From: Bog-756 sp963831535
GTDB taxonomy: Bacteria > Actinomycetota > Acidimicrobiia > Acidimicrobiales > RAAP-2
Length of the DNA stretch: 64,000 nt
NCBI GenBank assembly: GCA_963831535.1
Contig: CAWHQP010000002.1
Span: 186,001 to 250,000, forward strand
Reading direction: 5' to 3'
Part shown: positions 17,296 through 26,131 of the stretch, in pieces
Numbering within the stretch: position 1 is the stretch's first letter
Layout of the letters: each line of letters opens with the position of its first letter
Notes under the pieces: model-generated
The model's database searches: none
Told to the model about the DNA's origin: nothing
What the model saw: only the letters and a program-made list of their open reading frames with translations
Made by a program: the position numbers and the translations under genes

Positions 17296-18636
17296 TCACG
17301 CCGAGGCGCCGCCCCCACTGCCGGGCTCGTGTCCACCGGGTCCGGAGCGCTCATTGGGAGCGCGTTTCGGTGCATCGGGGTCGGTGCCACCGTCTCCGTG
17401 CTGCTCTCGCCACCGTGCCTCGGCCCGGAAGGAGATCTCCCGGAGGGACTGACCCGTTCGACGCGCCACCTGTGCCACATCCTCGTATTCGGCCTTCACC
17501 TTCCCGGCCGCCACTTTGACCCTGATCAGGTGACCGTCGACGGTCACCGACTCCATGGTCCGTGCCGCGGGCCACCGTTCGGCGACGGTCACCCGGATCC
17601 CGAGCGACCCGGTCGTCACCCGCACCACATCACGGAGGTCCGCCGTCCGGGCCGGGTCGCAGAGCACGTGGACCACCGTCCCGGGCCGTCCCTTCTTCAT
17701 GATCACCGGGGTCAGCCAGGCATCGTGGGCTCCGGCGTCGAGCAGGACCCTGACCGCGTGGGCCAACTGTTCACCGGTGGCGTCGTCGACGTTGACTTCG
17801 AGGAGGGCCACTGGTTGACCCGCATCGGCATCGTCGCCACCGCCGCTCCGCCGGTCGACGGTGACGCCGGTCACCACCTGGGTGCAGTTGGGCAGCTCCT
17901 CGAGCTCGTGAGTGCCCGCACCGAATCCCTGGCCCGTCACCCGCATGGCCGGCATGGGTCCGTAGCGCGACGACAGCGCGGCCAGCAGGGCGGCCCCGGT
18001 GGGAGTGGTCAGTTCCACCGGGACATTCCGACCCCAGGTGGGTACGCCTTGGAGCAGCGCCACCACCGCCGGTGCCGGGTTGGGCAGCATCCCGTGGGCG
18101 GCCCGGACCATCCCGAGCCCGGTCGCCACCGGACTCGACTGCACCTCGTCGATACCGAGCACTTCGAGGGCAGACGCCGTCCCCACGATGTCCACGATCG
18201 TGTCGTGACCCCCCACCTCGTGGAAGTGGACCTGGTCCACCGGGCGCCGGTGCAGTGCCGCCTCAACGTCGGCCAGCGCCGCGAAGGCGGCCAGGGCCCG
18301 CCGGGTGACCCGTTCGGGGAGCCGGGCCTCGCCGACCAGTCCCACGATGTGGGCGTGGGTCCGCACCACCACCGTGTCCTCGGCACTGACCACGGCCCGG
18401 GTGGCGGCTATTCCGCCGCGCAGCACCGGCTCGATCTCGAGCGACCATCCATGGAGAGGCAACCGCTCCAGCAGCGCCAACACCTCGTCGAGGTCGGCAC
18501 CGGCATCGAGCAGGCTCCCGAGAGCCATGTCCCCGGCGATCCCGGCGAAACAGTGGAACCAGGCCAGCGTGCGACCACCACCAGATCGTGCGTCCGCGGC
18601 TACCGAGCCGGGGTCCGGCGAGTTCACCAACCTCAT
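17296..18636 (-). CDS. larC: LarC, nickel insertase of nickel-pincer cofactor synthesis
   Basis: LarC uses CTP to place nickel into the thiolated nucleotide made by LarE, giving the mature NPN cofactor. The 446-residue product has the family start AWFHCFAGIAGDMALGSLLD, the HFHEVGGHDTIVDIVGTA block, the TPTGAALLA motif and the C-terminal half with EVNVDDATGEQLAHAV and MKKGRPGTVVHVL. In some lactobacilli LarC is made by a programmed frameshift (LarC1/LarC2); here both halves are one continuous frame. The tail ends in a Gly/Pro-rich extension. It follows larB by 13 bases. Confidence 0.95.
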   Translation of the reverse strand: MRLVNSPDPGSVAADARSGGGRTLAWFHCFAGIAGDMALGSLLDAGADLDEVLALLERLPLHGWSLEIEPVLRGGIAATRAVVSAEDTVVVRTHAHIVGLVGEARLPERVTRRALAAFAALADVEAALHRRPVDQVHFHEVGGHDTIVDIVGTASALEVLGIDEVQSSPVATGLGMVRAAHGMLPNPAPAVVALLQGVPTWGRNVPVELTTPTGAALLAALSSRYGPMPAMRVTGQGFGAGTHELEELPNCTQVVTGVTVDRRSGGGDDADAGQPVALLEVNVDDATGEQLAHAVRVLLDAGAHDAWLTPVIMKKGRPGTVVHVLCDPARTADLRDVVRVTTGSLGIRVTVAERWPAARTMESVTVDGHLIRVKVAAGKVKAEYEDVAQVARRTGQSLREISFRAEARWREQHGDGGTDPDAPKRAPNERSGPGGHEPGSGGGASA

Positions 18637-18649
18637 GGGCCCGTGCCGA

Positions 18650-19426
18650 TCACGGGAGCATCCGGGCGATGGCGCAGGCCGCCCCGAACCCGTTGTCGAT
18701 GCCGACCACAGTGATACCGGCGGCGCACGAGGCGTGCATGGCCAGTAGGGCGGTGACCCCCTCCAGGGCAGCTCCGTAGCCGGTGCTAGTGGGCACGGCC
18801 ACCACCGGTGCCGGGGTGATACCTCCGATGAGGCTGGCCAGCGCCCCTTCCATGCCGGCCACCACCACAACGGCATCCGCATCGGCCAGCTCGTCCGCCG
18901 AGGCCAGCAGGCGGTGGATGCCGGCCACACCACAGTCGGCCAGCACGGTGGGATGCAGTCCGAGCGCGATGAGGGTGGCCTGGCACTCGCGGGCCACCGG
19001 CAGATCAGAGGTGCCTGCCGTGACCACCAGCGTCCGGACCGGACGCAGCGCGGCCGGGCGCCACACCAGGGCGGACAGCTCCCCGCGAACCTGGTCGGCG
19101 CCGGTGGCCGGCCCGGTTACGGTGCGAGCTCCACCGGGGTGGTCTGCAGCCACCACCTCGATCTGGTGGGCGTCGGCCCGGGTGAGGATCACCGGGCCAT
19201 CGCCGTCGGCCAGCAGCTCCCCCACGATGGCCGAACACTGGTGGGCCGTCTTGCCCTGGCCGTAGACAGCCTCGGGAAGGCCCTGGCGGAGGGATCGGTG
19301 GTGGTCGACCTTGGCGAAACCGAGGTCGGCGAAGGGCAGGCGCCGGAGGCGGTGCACGGCGTCGTCGGGCGAGCAGGCCCCCGACCGCACGTCGGCGAGT
19401 AGGCGTTGCAGTCCGGGTTCGTCCAT
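18650..19426 (-). CDS. larB: LarB, pyridinium-3,5-biscarboxylic acid mononucleotide synthase
   Basis: LarB carboxylates and hydrolyses nicotinic acid adenine dinucleotide, the first step of NPN synthesis. The 258-residue product has a PurE-like C-terminal domain: LVVTAGTSDLPVARECQATL, then LADCGVAGIHRLL, VVVAGMEGALASLIGGI and VPTSTGYGAALEG. The N-terminal region with FAKVDHHRSLRQGLPEAVYG is also LarB-typical. ATG 19426 is placed seven bases after GATAGT on the minus strand, consistent with a leaderless message. It is transcribed with larC and away from pheA; the two promoters overlap. Confidence 0.95.
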   Translation of the reverse strand: MDEPGLQRLLADVRSGACSPDDAVHRLRRLPFADLGFAKVDHHRSLRQGLPEAVYGQGKTAHQCSAIVGELLADGDGPVILTRADAHQIEVVAADHPGGARTVTGPATGADQVRGELSALVWRPAALRPVRTLVVTAGTSDLPVARECQATLIALGLHPTVLADCGVAGIHRLLASADELADADAVVVVAGMEGALASLIGGITPAPVVAVPTSTGYGAALEGVTALLAMHASCAAGITVVGIDNGFGAACAIARMLP

Positions 19427-19433
19427 GATGTTC

Positions 19434-19441
19434 ACTATCCT
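19434..19441. promoter_or_regulatory. Overlapping divergent -10 boxes of larB and pheA
   Basis: Plus strand TATCCT (19436-19441) serves pheA at 19450; minus strand GATAGT (19439-19434) serves larB at 19426. The two hexamers share four base pairs, and the genes' starts are only 23 bases apart, so one RNA polymerase should exclude the other. This is read from position and consensus only. Confidence 0.5.
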
Positions 19442-19449
19442 GCCTGGGT

Positions 19450-20436
19450 ATGGCCCCGGACGCATCCTCTGAGCCCCAGGTCGTCCCGGCGCTGCGCATC
19501 GGGTTCCTCGGCCCCGAGGGCACCTTCACCGAAGAGGCCCTCCTCGGGGAGCCCGACTATGGCCGGGCCGAGACTATTCCGTTCGGGTCCCTGGTGGAGG
19601 TGCTGGACTCGGTGCAGGATGGCCAGGTCGACCTCGGTTTCGTCCCCCTCGAGAACGCCATCGAGGGCACCGTCCGGGACATCATCGACAGCCTGGTCTT
19701 CGACTTCGACCTCCGGATCCAGCGGGAAGTCGTCCTCGACATCCACCTCCACCTGATGGCGCCGCCCGGAACGGCCCTTGCCGACGTGGAGCGGGTGGCC
19801 TCCATCCCCATGGCCACCGCCCAATGCCGAGGCTTTCTCAACGAGAAGCTGTCCTCGGTAGAGCTGGTGGCCACCAACTCCACCGCCGAGGCGGCCCGGC
19901 TGGTCGGCCGGCGCGACCCGGACATGTCCTCCCGGCCCACTGCCGCCATAGCCCCCCGACTGGCCGCCACCCTCTACGGGCTGGATATCCTGGTGGAGGA
20001 CGTGGAGGACCACCCGGAGAACCAGACCCGCTTCGTCTCCGTGGCCCGGGCGGGGATTCCCGCCCCCACCGGACACGACCGGACGAGCATCGCCTGCTTC
20101 CAGAGCGCCGACCACCCCGGAAGCCTCCACGCCATCCTGGGTCAATTCTCAGCCCGGAACATCAACCTGTCCAAGCTGGAGTCGAGGCCGACCAAGCAGG
20201 CGCTCGGCGACTACTGCTTCATCATCGACTTCGAGGGCCACATCGCCGACGCCGTCGTCAGCGACTGCCTGCGCGACCTCCACGCCGGACTGGCCGGGGT
20301 CAAGTTCCTCGGCTCATATCCGGCGGCGGGACCGGCAGGACCGGCACTCCGCCGCGAGGCCGAGACTTCGTGGAAGGAGGCCGCGGTCTGGGTAGAGGGG
20401 CTCCGGGCCGAGGTGAGGTCGAACGGTGGGGACTGA
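19450..20436 (+). CDS. pheA: Prephenate dehydratase
   Basis: It converts prephenate to phenylpyruvate in phenylalanine synthesis. The 328-residue product has the catalytic domain at about residues 14-195, starting RIGFLGPEGTFTEEAL and including the active-site block NQTRFVSVAR (TRF motif). An ACT regulatory domain follows at 208-285, with the phenylalanine-binding ESRPTK motif and GDYCFIIDFEGH. No chorismate mutase domain is fused, as usual in actinomycetes. The C terminus has a short extension. The start is nearly leaderless (TATCCT eight bases upstream). A tRNA-Ser gene follows about 50 bases downstream. Confidence 0.96.
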   Translation: MAPDASSEPQVVPALRIGFLGPEGTFTEEALLGEPDYGRAETIPFGSLVEVLDSVQDGQVDLGFVPLENAIEGTVRDIIDSLVFDFDLRIQREVVLDIHLHLMAPPGTALADVERVASIPMATAQCRGFLNEKLSSVELVATNSTAEAARLVGRRDPDMSSRPTAAIAPRLAATLYGLDILVEDVEDHPENQTRFVSVARAGIPAPTGHDRTSIACFQSADHPGSLHAILGQFSARNINLSKLESRPTKQALGDYCFIIDFEGHIADAVVSDCLRDLHAGLAGVKFLGSYPAAGPAGPALRREAETSWKEAAVWVEGLRAEVRSNGGD

Positions 20437-20485
20437 GCGGCGATTACCCGGGCCGGCAGCTGACGGCGTACCCTGACAGACGCTC

Positions 20486-20570
20486 GGAGGGATGGCAGAG
20501 CGGACAAATGCGCGGCTCTTGAAAAGCCGTGAGGTGCAAGCCTCCGTGGGTTCGAATCCCACTCCCTCCG
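20486..20570 (+). tRNA. tRNA-Ser (UGA anticodon)
   Basis: An 85-base cloverleaf with acceptor stem GGAGGGA/TCCCTCC, anticodon loop CTTGAAA between CGGCT and AGCCG (anticodon TGA), a long variable arm (GAGGTGCAAGCCTC) as in serine tRNAs, and T-loop GGTTCGAATCCC. No CCA is encoded at the 3' end. Confidence 0.97.
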
Positions 20571-20737
20571 CTGTCGGAGTAACGGTGGTTGCCTGAGGCG
20601 GCCAGGCCATGGCGCAACGAGGGCGCTCAGCGGTGCGAATCCGGGGGATAGGCCGGCTGTCGGTTCTCGTATCCGTAGTGTTCGGGGCTCAGTCTCGGTA
20701 GCGCACACGGCCAGAGATCCATGGTTCTGGCGAACCG

Positions 20738-22222
20738 TCATGACTCGGCGACCCCCGTCTTCACCATGCCCTTGTCCATCTCTCCGCCACCGATCTGAGG
20801 TTTCTCCGCCGGTGTCGTGAGCTTTGGGAGGAAGGAGGCGAGAAAGGCTCCGACGATCAACCCACAGCCGGCGATGACGAACGCGGCTCGGTAACCCGAA
20901 GTCAACGCGCTGGCCGTGGAGCGGTGTCCGCCCTCATGGCTGGCGATGATGCTCGACGCCACCGTGGCCATGACAGCCAGTCCGAGGGCCCCGCCCAACT
21001 GTCGAGTGGTGTTGATCAGGCCCGAGGCGAGGCCCGCTTCATGAACAGGAACGCCAACCGTGGCCGACGCGGTCAGGGGAAGGAACAGCAGACCGAAGCC
21101 GAAGCCGGTCATAATCTCCGGTCCGAGGACGTGCACCAGATAGGCATCGTTGGCTCCGACACGGGACAGCCACAGCAGTCCAACGGCGGCGATTCCCAGC
21201 CCGAGCATCAGCTGATGACGGGCGCCGAGGAACTGCACGATGCGAGGGGCGATCAGGGCTGCGGTCAACGTGCTCAGACCGAGGGGCAAGAAGGCGACGC
21301 CGGCACGTAATGCGCTGTATCCGTCGACGTTCTGCAGGAACAAGGAGAGGAAGAAGAAACTGCCGAAGAGGCCGGCACCGAGTGTGACTGCGATGGCATT
21401 GGCCACAGAGAGCGATCGGCGCTTGAAGATGGACAGTGGAATGAGGGGATCCTTGGCGAACCGAGCCTCGTTGACAATGAATGCCGCCATCACGACGAGG
21501 CCAATCACCAGTGTCACAATTGTCCGGGCCGAACCCCAGGGGTGGACGTCGGTGCTGACAATGCCGTACACGAGCACCGTGACCCCGACAGTAACGGTCA
21601 CCGCGCCGGTCAGGTCGAGGGTCTTGCGCGGGCCCCGCACCTCGTTACGGGGGAGGGCAACCCAGGCCGCGGCTACGAGAATGATGCCTATGGGTACGTT
21701 GACGAACAGCACCCAGCGCCAGTTGAGCAAGCTAGTCAGCACGCCTCCGGCCAGAACACCGACCGCTCCCCCGCTTGCCGCGGTCGCCGACCATGCCCCG
21801 AGGGCCCGTCGACGCTCGTTCGACTCCGTGAACGTGGTGACGATGATGCTGAGGGTGGCTGGAGCCAAGAGGGCTGCGCCGACTCCTTGCGCAGCCCGGG
21901 CAGTGATCAGCCAGGCACCGCTGTGGGCCAATCCACCGATCAGGCTGAGAAGGGTGAAGACGGTGAGCCCAGTCATGAAGACGTGCCGGCGCCCGAAGAG
22001 GTCGCCAGCTCGTCCACCCAGCATCAAGAATCCAGCGAAGGTGAGGGCGTAGGCACTGACCACCCACTGCTCGCCCGCTATGGACAGTCCGAGGCTGGCC
22101 CGCATCTGGGGTAGCGCCACATTGACGATGGCGACGTCCAGCACCACCATGAACTGGGCCGCACAGCAGATGGCCAGCACCGCCCAGGAAGGTATGCGTC
22201 GGTGCGAGATGGTTGCATCCAT
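20738..22222 (-). CDS. MFS drug exporter, DHA2 (EmrB/QacA) family
   Basis: The 494-residue product has fourteen predicted helices, the size and layout of the DHA2 proton-drug antiporters. Visible family motifs include FMVVLDVAIVNVALPQM in helix 1, the loop GGRAGDLFGRRHVF (motif A), and helix 5 VLAGGVLTSLLNWRWVLFVN (motif C region). It exports hydrophobic compounds using the proton gradient; the substrate is unknown. GAGGAGC lies seven bases before the ATG. No regulator is adjacent on the same operon. Confidence 0.92.
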   Translation of the reverse strand: MDATISHRRIPSWAVLAICCAAQFMVVLDVAIVNVALPQMRASLGLSIAGEQWVVSAYALTFAGFLMLGGRAGDLFGRRHVFMTGLTVFTLLSLIGGLAHSGAWLITARAAQGVGAALLAPATLSIIVTTFTESNERRRALGAWSATAASGGAVGVLAGGVLTSLLNWRWVLFVNVPIGIILVAAAWVALPRNEVRGPRKTLDLTGAVTVTVGVTVLVYGIVSTDVHPWGSARTIVTLVIGLVVMAAFIVNEARFAKDPLIPLSIFKRRSLSVANAIAVTLGAGLFGSFFFLSLFLQNVDGYSALRAGVAFLPLGLSTLTAALIAPRIVQFLGARHQLMLGLGIAAVGLLWLSRVGANDAYLVHVLGPEIMTGFGFGLLFLPLTASATVGVPVHEAGLASGLINTTRQLGGALGLAVMATVASSIIASHEGGHRSTASALTSGYRAAFVIAGCGLIVGAFLASFLPKLTTPAEKPQIGGGEMDKGMVKTGVAES

Positions 22223-22753
22223 TCCAAATGCTCCTCAGTGCCCTGTCGGCGGGCTCGCCCGCGGTAACTGCCGCAACGCCGTCTTCGCTGTCGGTAGGTC
22301 TGCTTGATCGGACGCCAACGCATCCTCGGTCAATCGAGTGGCGATCGCGCTCGGCACCACCGCCCTCGCCTGGCCGGCGGAGCCACGGCCACTTCGCCTC
22401 CGATGAGAACCGACCGACCGCCGGGAAGCCACTCACCGGCACCGAGATCGGCGTCCCATGATGGGCCCACTCTTTGGAGATCCCTTACGTTGCCAGGTGC
22501 CGGGAGCGACGGTTATGGGTATTGCTTCGATTGCGATTTAGAGCGTCATCCGATGTCCCTGACGAATCTATCCATCTTTCCCCGGCCGCCAATCGGCTTG
22601 TTTCCCTTGCCGGCGCCACTGGTCCGTCCTCCGCCGCCGAACTGTCCGCTGGTCCATGCGACTAAGGTCGGCCATGAGCCGGTCCCCTCCGTGGCCGGGT
22701 GCGCTGAGTCAGGTCATCGTTGAGCGTCTCATCCGAAGACGAGGAGACGATCC
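22223..22753. other. Intergenic region between divergent MFS and GAF-ANTAR genes
   Basis: No gene is supported here. An ATG at 22674 lies in the GAF-ANTAR frame five bases after TAAGGT, which could be an alternative leaderless start adding 48 residues. That added stretch is Pro/Arg-rich with no recognisable domain. Confidence 0.4.
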
Positions 22754-22816
22754 ATGGCGTCACCCGATGGGAAGCCCGCCCTGCCTCGCCGCACCGTTCC
22801 CAGTCCGGCCCTCTGA
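22754..22816 (+). CDS. Possible 20-codon leader ORF before the GAF-ANTAR gene
   Basis: GAGGAG lies seven bases before ATG 22754; the 20-residue product starts MASPDGKPALPRR. Its TGA is separated by one base from GTG 22818 of the main frame, which lacks a ribosome site. It may feed ribosomes to the main gene. A frameshift joining the two is the alternative. Confidence 0.4.
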   Translation: MASPDGKPALPRRTVPSPAL

Positions 22817-22817
22817 G

Positions 22818-23528
22818 GTGGCCTCCAGCCGCCTGGCCGAGATCCTCGCTCAACTCGCGCTCCGAGGCGCCGATAGTTCGGGGACCATGCACCTCTGTGA
22901 GATTTCGGCAGAGGTGTCGGGAACAACCGGTGCCGGCATCATGCTGCAGTCCGACAAGCTTGGGCGGGGATCGCTCTGCACGACGGACGGGGTCACCACC
23001 TACCTCGAGGACCTGCAGTACACCCTCGGTGAGGGCCCGTCGATCGACGCCCACCACCTGGGTCTGGTGGTGACCGAACCGGAGCTGGAGTCGCCCGACG
23101 CCGACCGCTGGCCAGCCCTCGTGCCATCGGCATTGCAGGCCGGGGCCAGGGCGATGTTCGCCTTTCCGATCCGTATCGGAGCGGTGCGACTCGGCTCATT
23201 GACCCTCTACCGAGACCAACCCGGACCCCTTGACGGCGACCGCTACACGGACACACTGGTCATGACCGATGTGGCTGCCCACACCATCGTCGCCCTGCAG
23301 GCCAACGCCCCGCCCGGCAGCATCGCCGTCGAGCTGGAAGACGGTGCCAACTTCCACTTCGTCGTCCACCAGGCGGCCGGCATGGTCTCCGAACAGCTGC
23401 ACGTCGGGGTGGCTGAGGCCCTGGTCAGACTACGGAGTTATGCGTTTCGATCGGACACGCCCATCGACGAGGTGGCCGACGCCGTGGTCAGCAGGCGACT
23501 GAAACTGACCGATCCGGATGGCACCTGA
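22818..23528 (+). CDS. GAF and ANTAR domain regulator
   Basis: The 236-residue product has a GAF sensor domain at about residues 25-165 (GAGIMLQSDKLGRGSLCTTD, then YTLGEGPSIDAHH and FAFPIRIGAVRLGSLTLYR) followed by an RNA-binding ANTAR domain at 175-230 (VHQAAGMVSEQLHVGVAEAL, then RLRSYAF and EVADAVVSRRLKL). ANTAR proteins bind paired hexaloop hairpins in mRNA leaders and prevent termination, in response to the sensor domain. The start is uncertain: GTG 22818 fits the domain boundary and a coupled leader; ATG 22674 would extend it. Confidence 0.85.
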   Translation: MASSRLAEILAQLALRGADSSGTMHLCEISAEVSGTTGAGIMLQSDKLGRGSLCTTDGVTTYLEDLQYTLGEGPSIDAHHLGLVVTEPELESPDADRWPALVPSALQAGARAMFAFPIRIGAVRLGSLTLYRDQPGPLDGDRYTDTLVMTDVAAHTIVALQANAPPGSIAVELEDGANFHFVVHQAAGMVSEQLHVGVAEALVRLRSYAFRSDTPIDEVADAVVSRRLKLTDPDGT

Positions 23529-23995
23529 CCGGCCCGGGGCCGTCTCGGTCGGAGACAGCGGTGGGACGCGGCGGTCGGGGCAGGAGATGACATCCCCTCG
23601 TCCATCCCGCTTGGTCAACGCTTCGCACCGTGTCCCCGGACCGCTGAGTGCGAGGCCCCACGGTGGACGTCTTCGAATGCCCCGTCTGCCCCGCTGCGCG
23701 GCTGTAACCCATGGGTTGCCCACACGGCACCCGGCGCGACGGGCGCCCCTATCGGAGAGAAAAGGGGAGACGATGCAAGCGGTGACCACGATCGGACGAT
23801 GAGTTGTGAGCGTCGTGCCTCCGGCGCATCACCGCAACCGACCTCGGTCCTCCTGTCCATCCGGATGTCCACCTCAGTGGGCTGTCTCTGGAATCGCTGA
23901 CCCACCTAAAACGGTGGACCTGAGGCCCGAACGAAAGGCCACCCGTTCACATCACGTTGAATCGATTGATACATGGTGCCGGCCCAGGGAGCATT
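23529..23995. other. Intergenic region between convergent genes
   Basis: The GAF-ANTAR gene and the ArsR operon converge here. I see no gene with coding character and no clear strong terminator. A nine-codon ORF with a ribosome site near 23773 (MQAVTTIGR) leads to nothing. Confidence 0.35.
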
Positions 23996-24445
23996 TCATG
24001 CCCACGGCGGCTGGGTCGGTCCGTCTCCGGTGGTGATCAGGTGCTTGAGGCTTCCGTTGACAAAGAAGCCCCAGGCACTCGAACAGGTGTCGTAGCACTC
24101 AAAGGCTGGGGTCAAACCACGGTGACTGAAGCTGACTTCGGTCCCGTCCTCCTGTGGGGCGATCTCGAAACTGATCTCCGTCCCGGTCCATTCGCCCGGA
24201 TCATAGGGACCCTCGAGGTGGGCGTCGACGACGTGCCACACGACCTTCTCCCCGGGCACGAGTTCGGTGACCTTCTGCCTGGAGTAATGGGCGCCCGGAT
24301 AGCGGTATGAAAATTCGTCGCCCACCGTTGCAGAACTCCCCTCGACGGCTCCCGTCCACCATCCGCGGACATTATTGATGGCGTTGTAGACCTCTGCCGG
24401 GTTCTGTCCGACGGTGAACGAACTGGTGAAGTTCTGCTCTTGCAT
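23996..24445 (-). CDS. SRPBCC-domain (AHSA1-like) protein
   Basis: The 149-residue product begins MQEQNFTSSFTVGQNPAEVY and continues NAINNVRGWW, the start typical of AHSA1/SRPBCC proteins linked to ArsR regulators. It keeps the ligand-cavity strands (VVWHVVDAHL, GTEISFEIAP). The ligand is unknown. An in-frame ATG at 24541 overlaps the arsR stop (TGATG) and has GGGGAG nine bases upstream, so a 32-residue longer form is possible; 24445 fits the family length better. It is third in the SRPBCC-ArsR-SRPBCC operon. Confidence 0.85.
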   Translation of the reverse strand: MQEQNFTSSFTVGQNPAEVYNAINNVRGWWTGAVEGSSATVGDEFSYRYPGAHYSRQKVTELVPGEKVVWHVVDAHLEGPYDPGEWTGTEISFEIAPQEDGTEVSFSHRGLTPAFECYDTCSSAWGFFVNGSLKHLITTGDGPTQPPWA

Positions 24446-24540
24446 GGTGTACTCGCTTTCATTCGATGATCCAGTGTCCGTTACGAGATGAGGATCGAAC
24501 GCCTGTCGACGCGCGGGCTTCTGTGGGGGTGGGTGCGTCA

Positions 24541-24915
24541 TCAGGATGATCTCCCCTTCCCCTTTGGAGCTGGTGCCTGATGCTTCGCTTCGGCGTGGGC
24601 TACCTCGGCCAGACGCTTGATCGTGTCGAGTCGCTGGTCCCACTGCGTGGCCAGATCGGCCATGGCCCGGGTGGCTTGGTGGAGACGGTCGGGATCCACC
24701 TGGTAGAGAACTTCTCGACCCTGCTTTCGGCGGCGCACCAGTCCCACCCCTTCCAGCACGACCAGATGTCGGGAAACCGCCTGCCGGGTGAATGGCACCT
24801 GGCCGGCCAACCACCATGCGCTGGCCTCACCATTGACGACGATCAGGTCGAGCACCCGGCGACGAGACGGATCGGCGATGACAGACCACAACTCATCATC
24901 GGTCCGTGTAGTCAA
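24541..24915 (-). CDS. ArsR-family transcriptional regulator
   Basis: The 124-residue product is a winged-helix regulator: WSVIADPSRRRVLDLIVVNG, then the recognition helix FTRQAVSRHLVVLEGVGLV and wing RRKQGREVLYQVDPD. No Cys pair for metal binding is present, so it belongs to the non-metal ArsR group that is co-transcribed with SRPBCC genes. It overlaps the upstream SRPBCC gene by four bases. The palindrome at 25421-25443 is its likely operator. Confidence 0.92.
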   Translation of the reverse strand: MTTRTDDELWSVIADPSRRRVLDLIVVNGEASAWWLAGQVPFTRQAVSRHLVVLEGVGLVRRRKQGREVLYQVDPDRLHQATRAMADLATQWDQRLDTIKRLAEVAHAEAKHQAPAPKGKGRSS

Positions 24916-25355
24916 CTCGACTGCTCTGCCGCCACGTCGGCCAGACGGCCCAGAAAATCACCCCACCCTTTTCGGTGCTCATCGGCGTAACGCTGCTTCT
25001 CCACGTCGGGCCAGTCCCGGATCTCGTGGCCACTCTCGGTCACCCGGAGGCGGGTCCGCTCGGCACCCTCGGGTATCAGCGTGAACTCGACGAGCATCGA
25101 GTTGCCCACAAGCGCTCCTTCCTCGGGAGGATGGTTCCAGCGGAAGGAGAAGCGACGGGAGGGATCGACGGTCTCCACCACGATCGGACCGCCCTGGTCG
25201 CCGAAGTGCACGTAGCCCTGAGCGCCAGGTTCAGCGACCAGTTCCACCCGATCAGCGAACCACCGGCTCATCTGGTCAGGCTCGGTGATGATGCGCCACA
25301 CCACCTCCGCCGGTGCTTCGATCAGAATCTCCCGCTCGATTACCAGGCCTGCCAT
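24912..25355 (-). CDS. SRPBCC-domain (AHSA1-like) protein
   Basis: The 147-residue product starts AGLVIEREILIEAPAEVVWR, the usual beginning of the AHSA1/START-like fold, with TEPDQMSRWFAD, SFRWNHPPEEG and the C-terminal helix GWGDFLGRLADV. Such proteins bind hydrophobic ligands; function here is unknown. It is first in the operon, with an AAGGACC ribosome site, and shares only general fold features with the SRPBCC protein two genes on. Confidence 0.9.
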   Translation of the reverse strand: MAGLVIEREILIEAPAEVVWRIITEPDQMSRWFADRVELVAEPGAQGYVHFGDQGGPIVVETVDPSRRFSFRWNHPPEEGALVGNSMLVEFTLIPEGAERTRLRVTESGHEIRDWPDVEKQRYADEHRKGWGDFLGRLADVAAEQSS

Positions 25356-25420
25356 CAGTAGTCGGTCCTTCCCTCACTCGGAATCTCGCCCTGCATCGCA
25401 GAGTAACCGATCGCGGACCT

Positions 25421-25443
25421 ATGTGCAACATCTTGTTGCACAT
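25421..25443. promoter_or_regulatory. Perfect palindrome, likely ArsR operator
   Basis: ATGTGCAACA, three bases, then TGTTGCACAT is perfect over ten base pairs per arm and lies 66 bases before the first gene of the ArsR operon. Position and symmetry fit autoregulation by the ArsR protein at 24541-24915. Confidence 0.75.
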
Positions 25444-25633
25444 TGAGGGGGGCGGACAGGTGCGCCTAATTGCCGCGGCGGTGACCGGCCCGGGCAGCGG
25501 CGCGATACGGGGAAGGCCCGGGCTTTCTCCACGCGATCGGGCCCCGCCGGGTGCGCCAGTGCGCGGTGGTGGCCTGCCTTCGACATCGGTCAGCGACACC
25601 GTCGCCACCGGAGGAACCGTCCAGGTGTAGTCC

Positions 25634-26131
25634 CTAGTCCCCGACCTGGCCGTCGATCTCCTCGCGCATCAGATCCAGATGACCCGCATGGCGGGCCGTC
25701 TCCTCCAGCATGTGCACCAGGACCCAACGAAGGCTGACGTGCTCCCGATAGTTCGTCGCTTTGGCACTGACGGCATCCAGAGAGCCGGATTGGCGGACGA
25801 CACGTCTCGCCTCTCCGACCTCGGCGCGGTAGAACGCGATCACGGACTCGACGGTGTCATCGCTACCGATGGCAAACTCCGCCGAGTTGTCGCCGTCACG
25901 ATCGATAGCTTCCACGTCCTGGCCGGCAAACGTCTCACGAAACCAGCCTCGTTCGACCCAGCCGAGATGTTTGAGGACCCCGAGGGCAGACATACCCGAG
26001 GGCGTCATCACCCGCTTGGCGTCCTCCCGGGAGAGGCCTTCAACTTTTCGTTCGACCACGGCCCGGTACCAGTCCAGAAAGCCTTCGAGGGTCTCGGTCT
26101 CACCTCGCCGCACGCCCAGGTAGTCCTCCAC
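25634..26131 (-). CDS. DinB/DUF664-family protein
   Basis: The 165-residue product is a four-helix DinB-like protein. The three metal-ligand histidine positions are visible: LKHLGWVERGWF, and the pair in HMLEETARHAGHLDLMREEI. Relatives include mycothiol- or bacillithiol-dependent transferases that use zinc or nickel. Its activity is unknown. The GTG start lies six bases after TAAACT (26143-26138 on the minus strand), giving a leaderless message. Confidence 0.9.
   Translation of the reverse strand: MEDYLGVRRGETETLEGFLDWYRAVVERKVEGLSREDAKRVMTPSGMSALGVLKHLGWVERGWFRETFAGQDVEAIDRDGDNSAEFAIGSDDTVESVIAFYRAEVGEARRVVRQSGSLDAVSAKATNYREHVSLRWVLVHMLEETARHAGHLDLMREEIDGQVGD

Noticed and set aside
17215..18714. 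499-codon plus-strand frame opposite larC
   Set aside because: larC on the minus strand has all family blocks; this frame has none.
20571..20737. Possible second tRNA after tRNA-Ser
   Set aside because: A T-loop-like GGTGCGAATCC is present, but no matching acceptor or anticodon stem could be formed.
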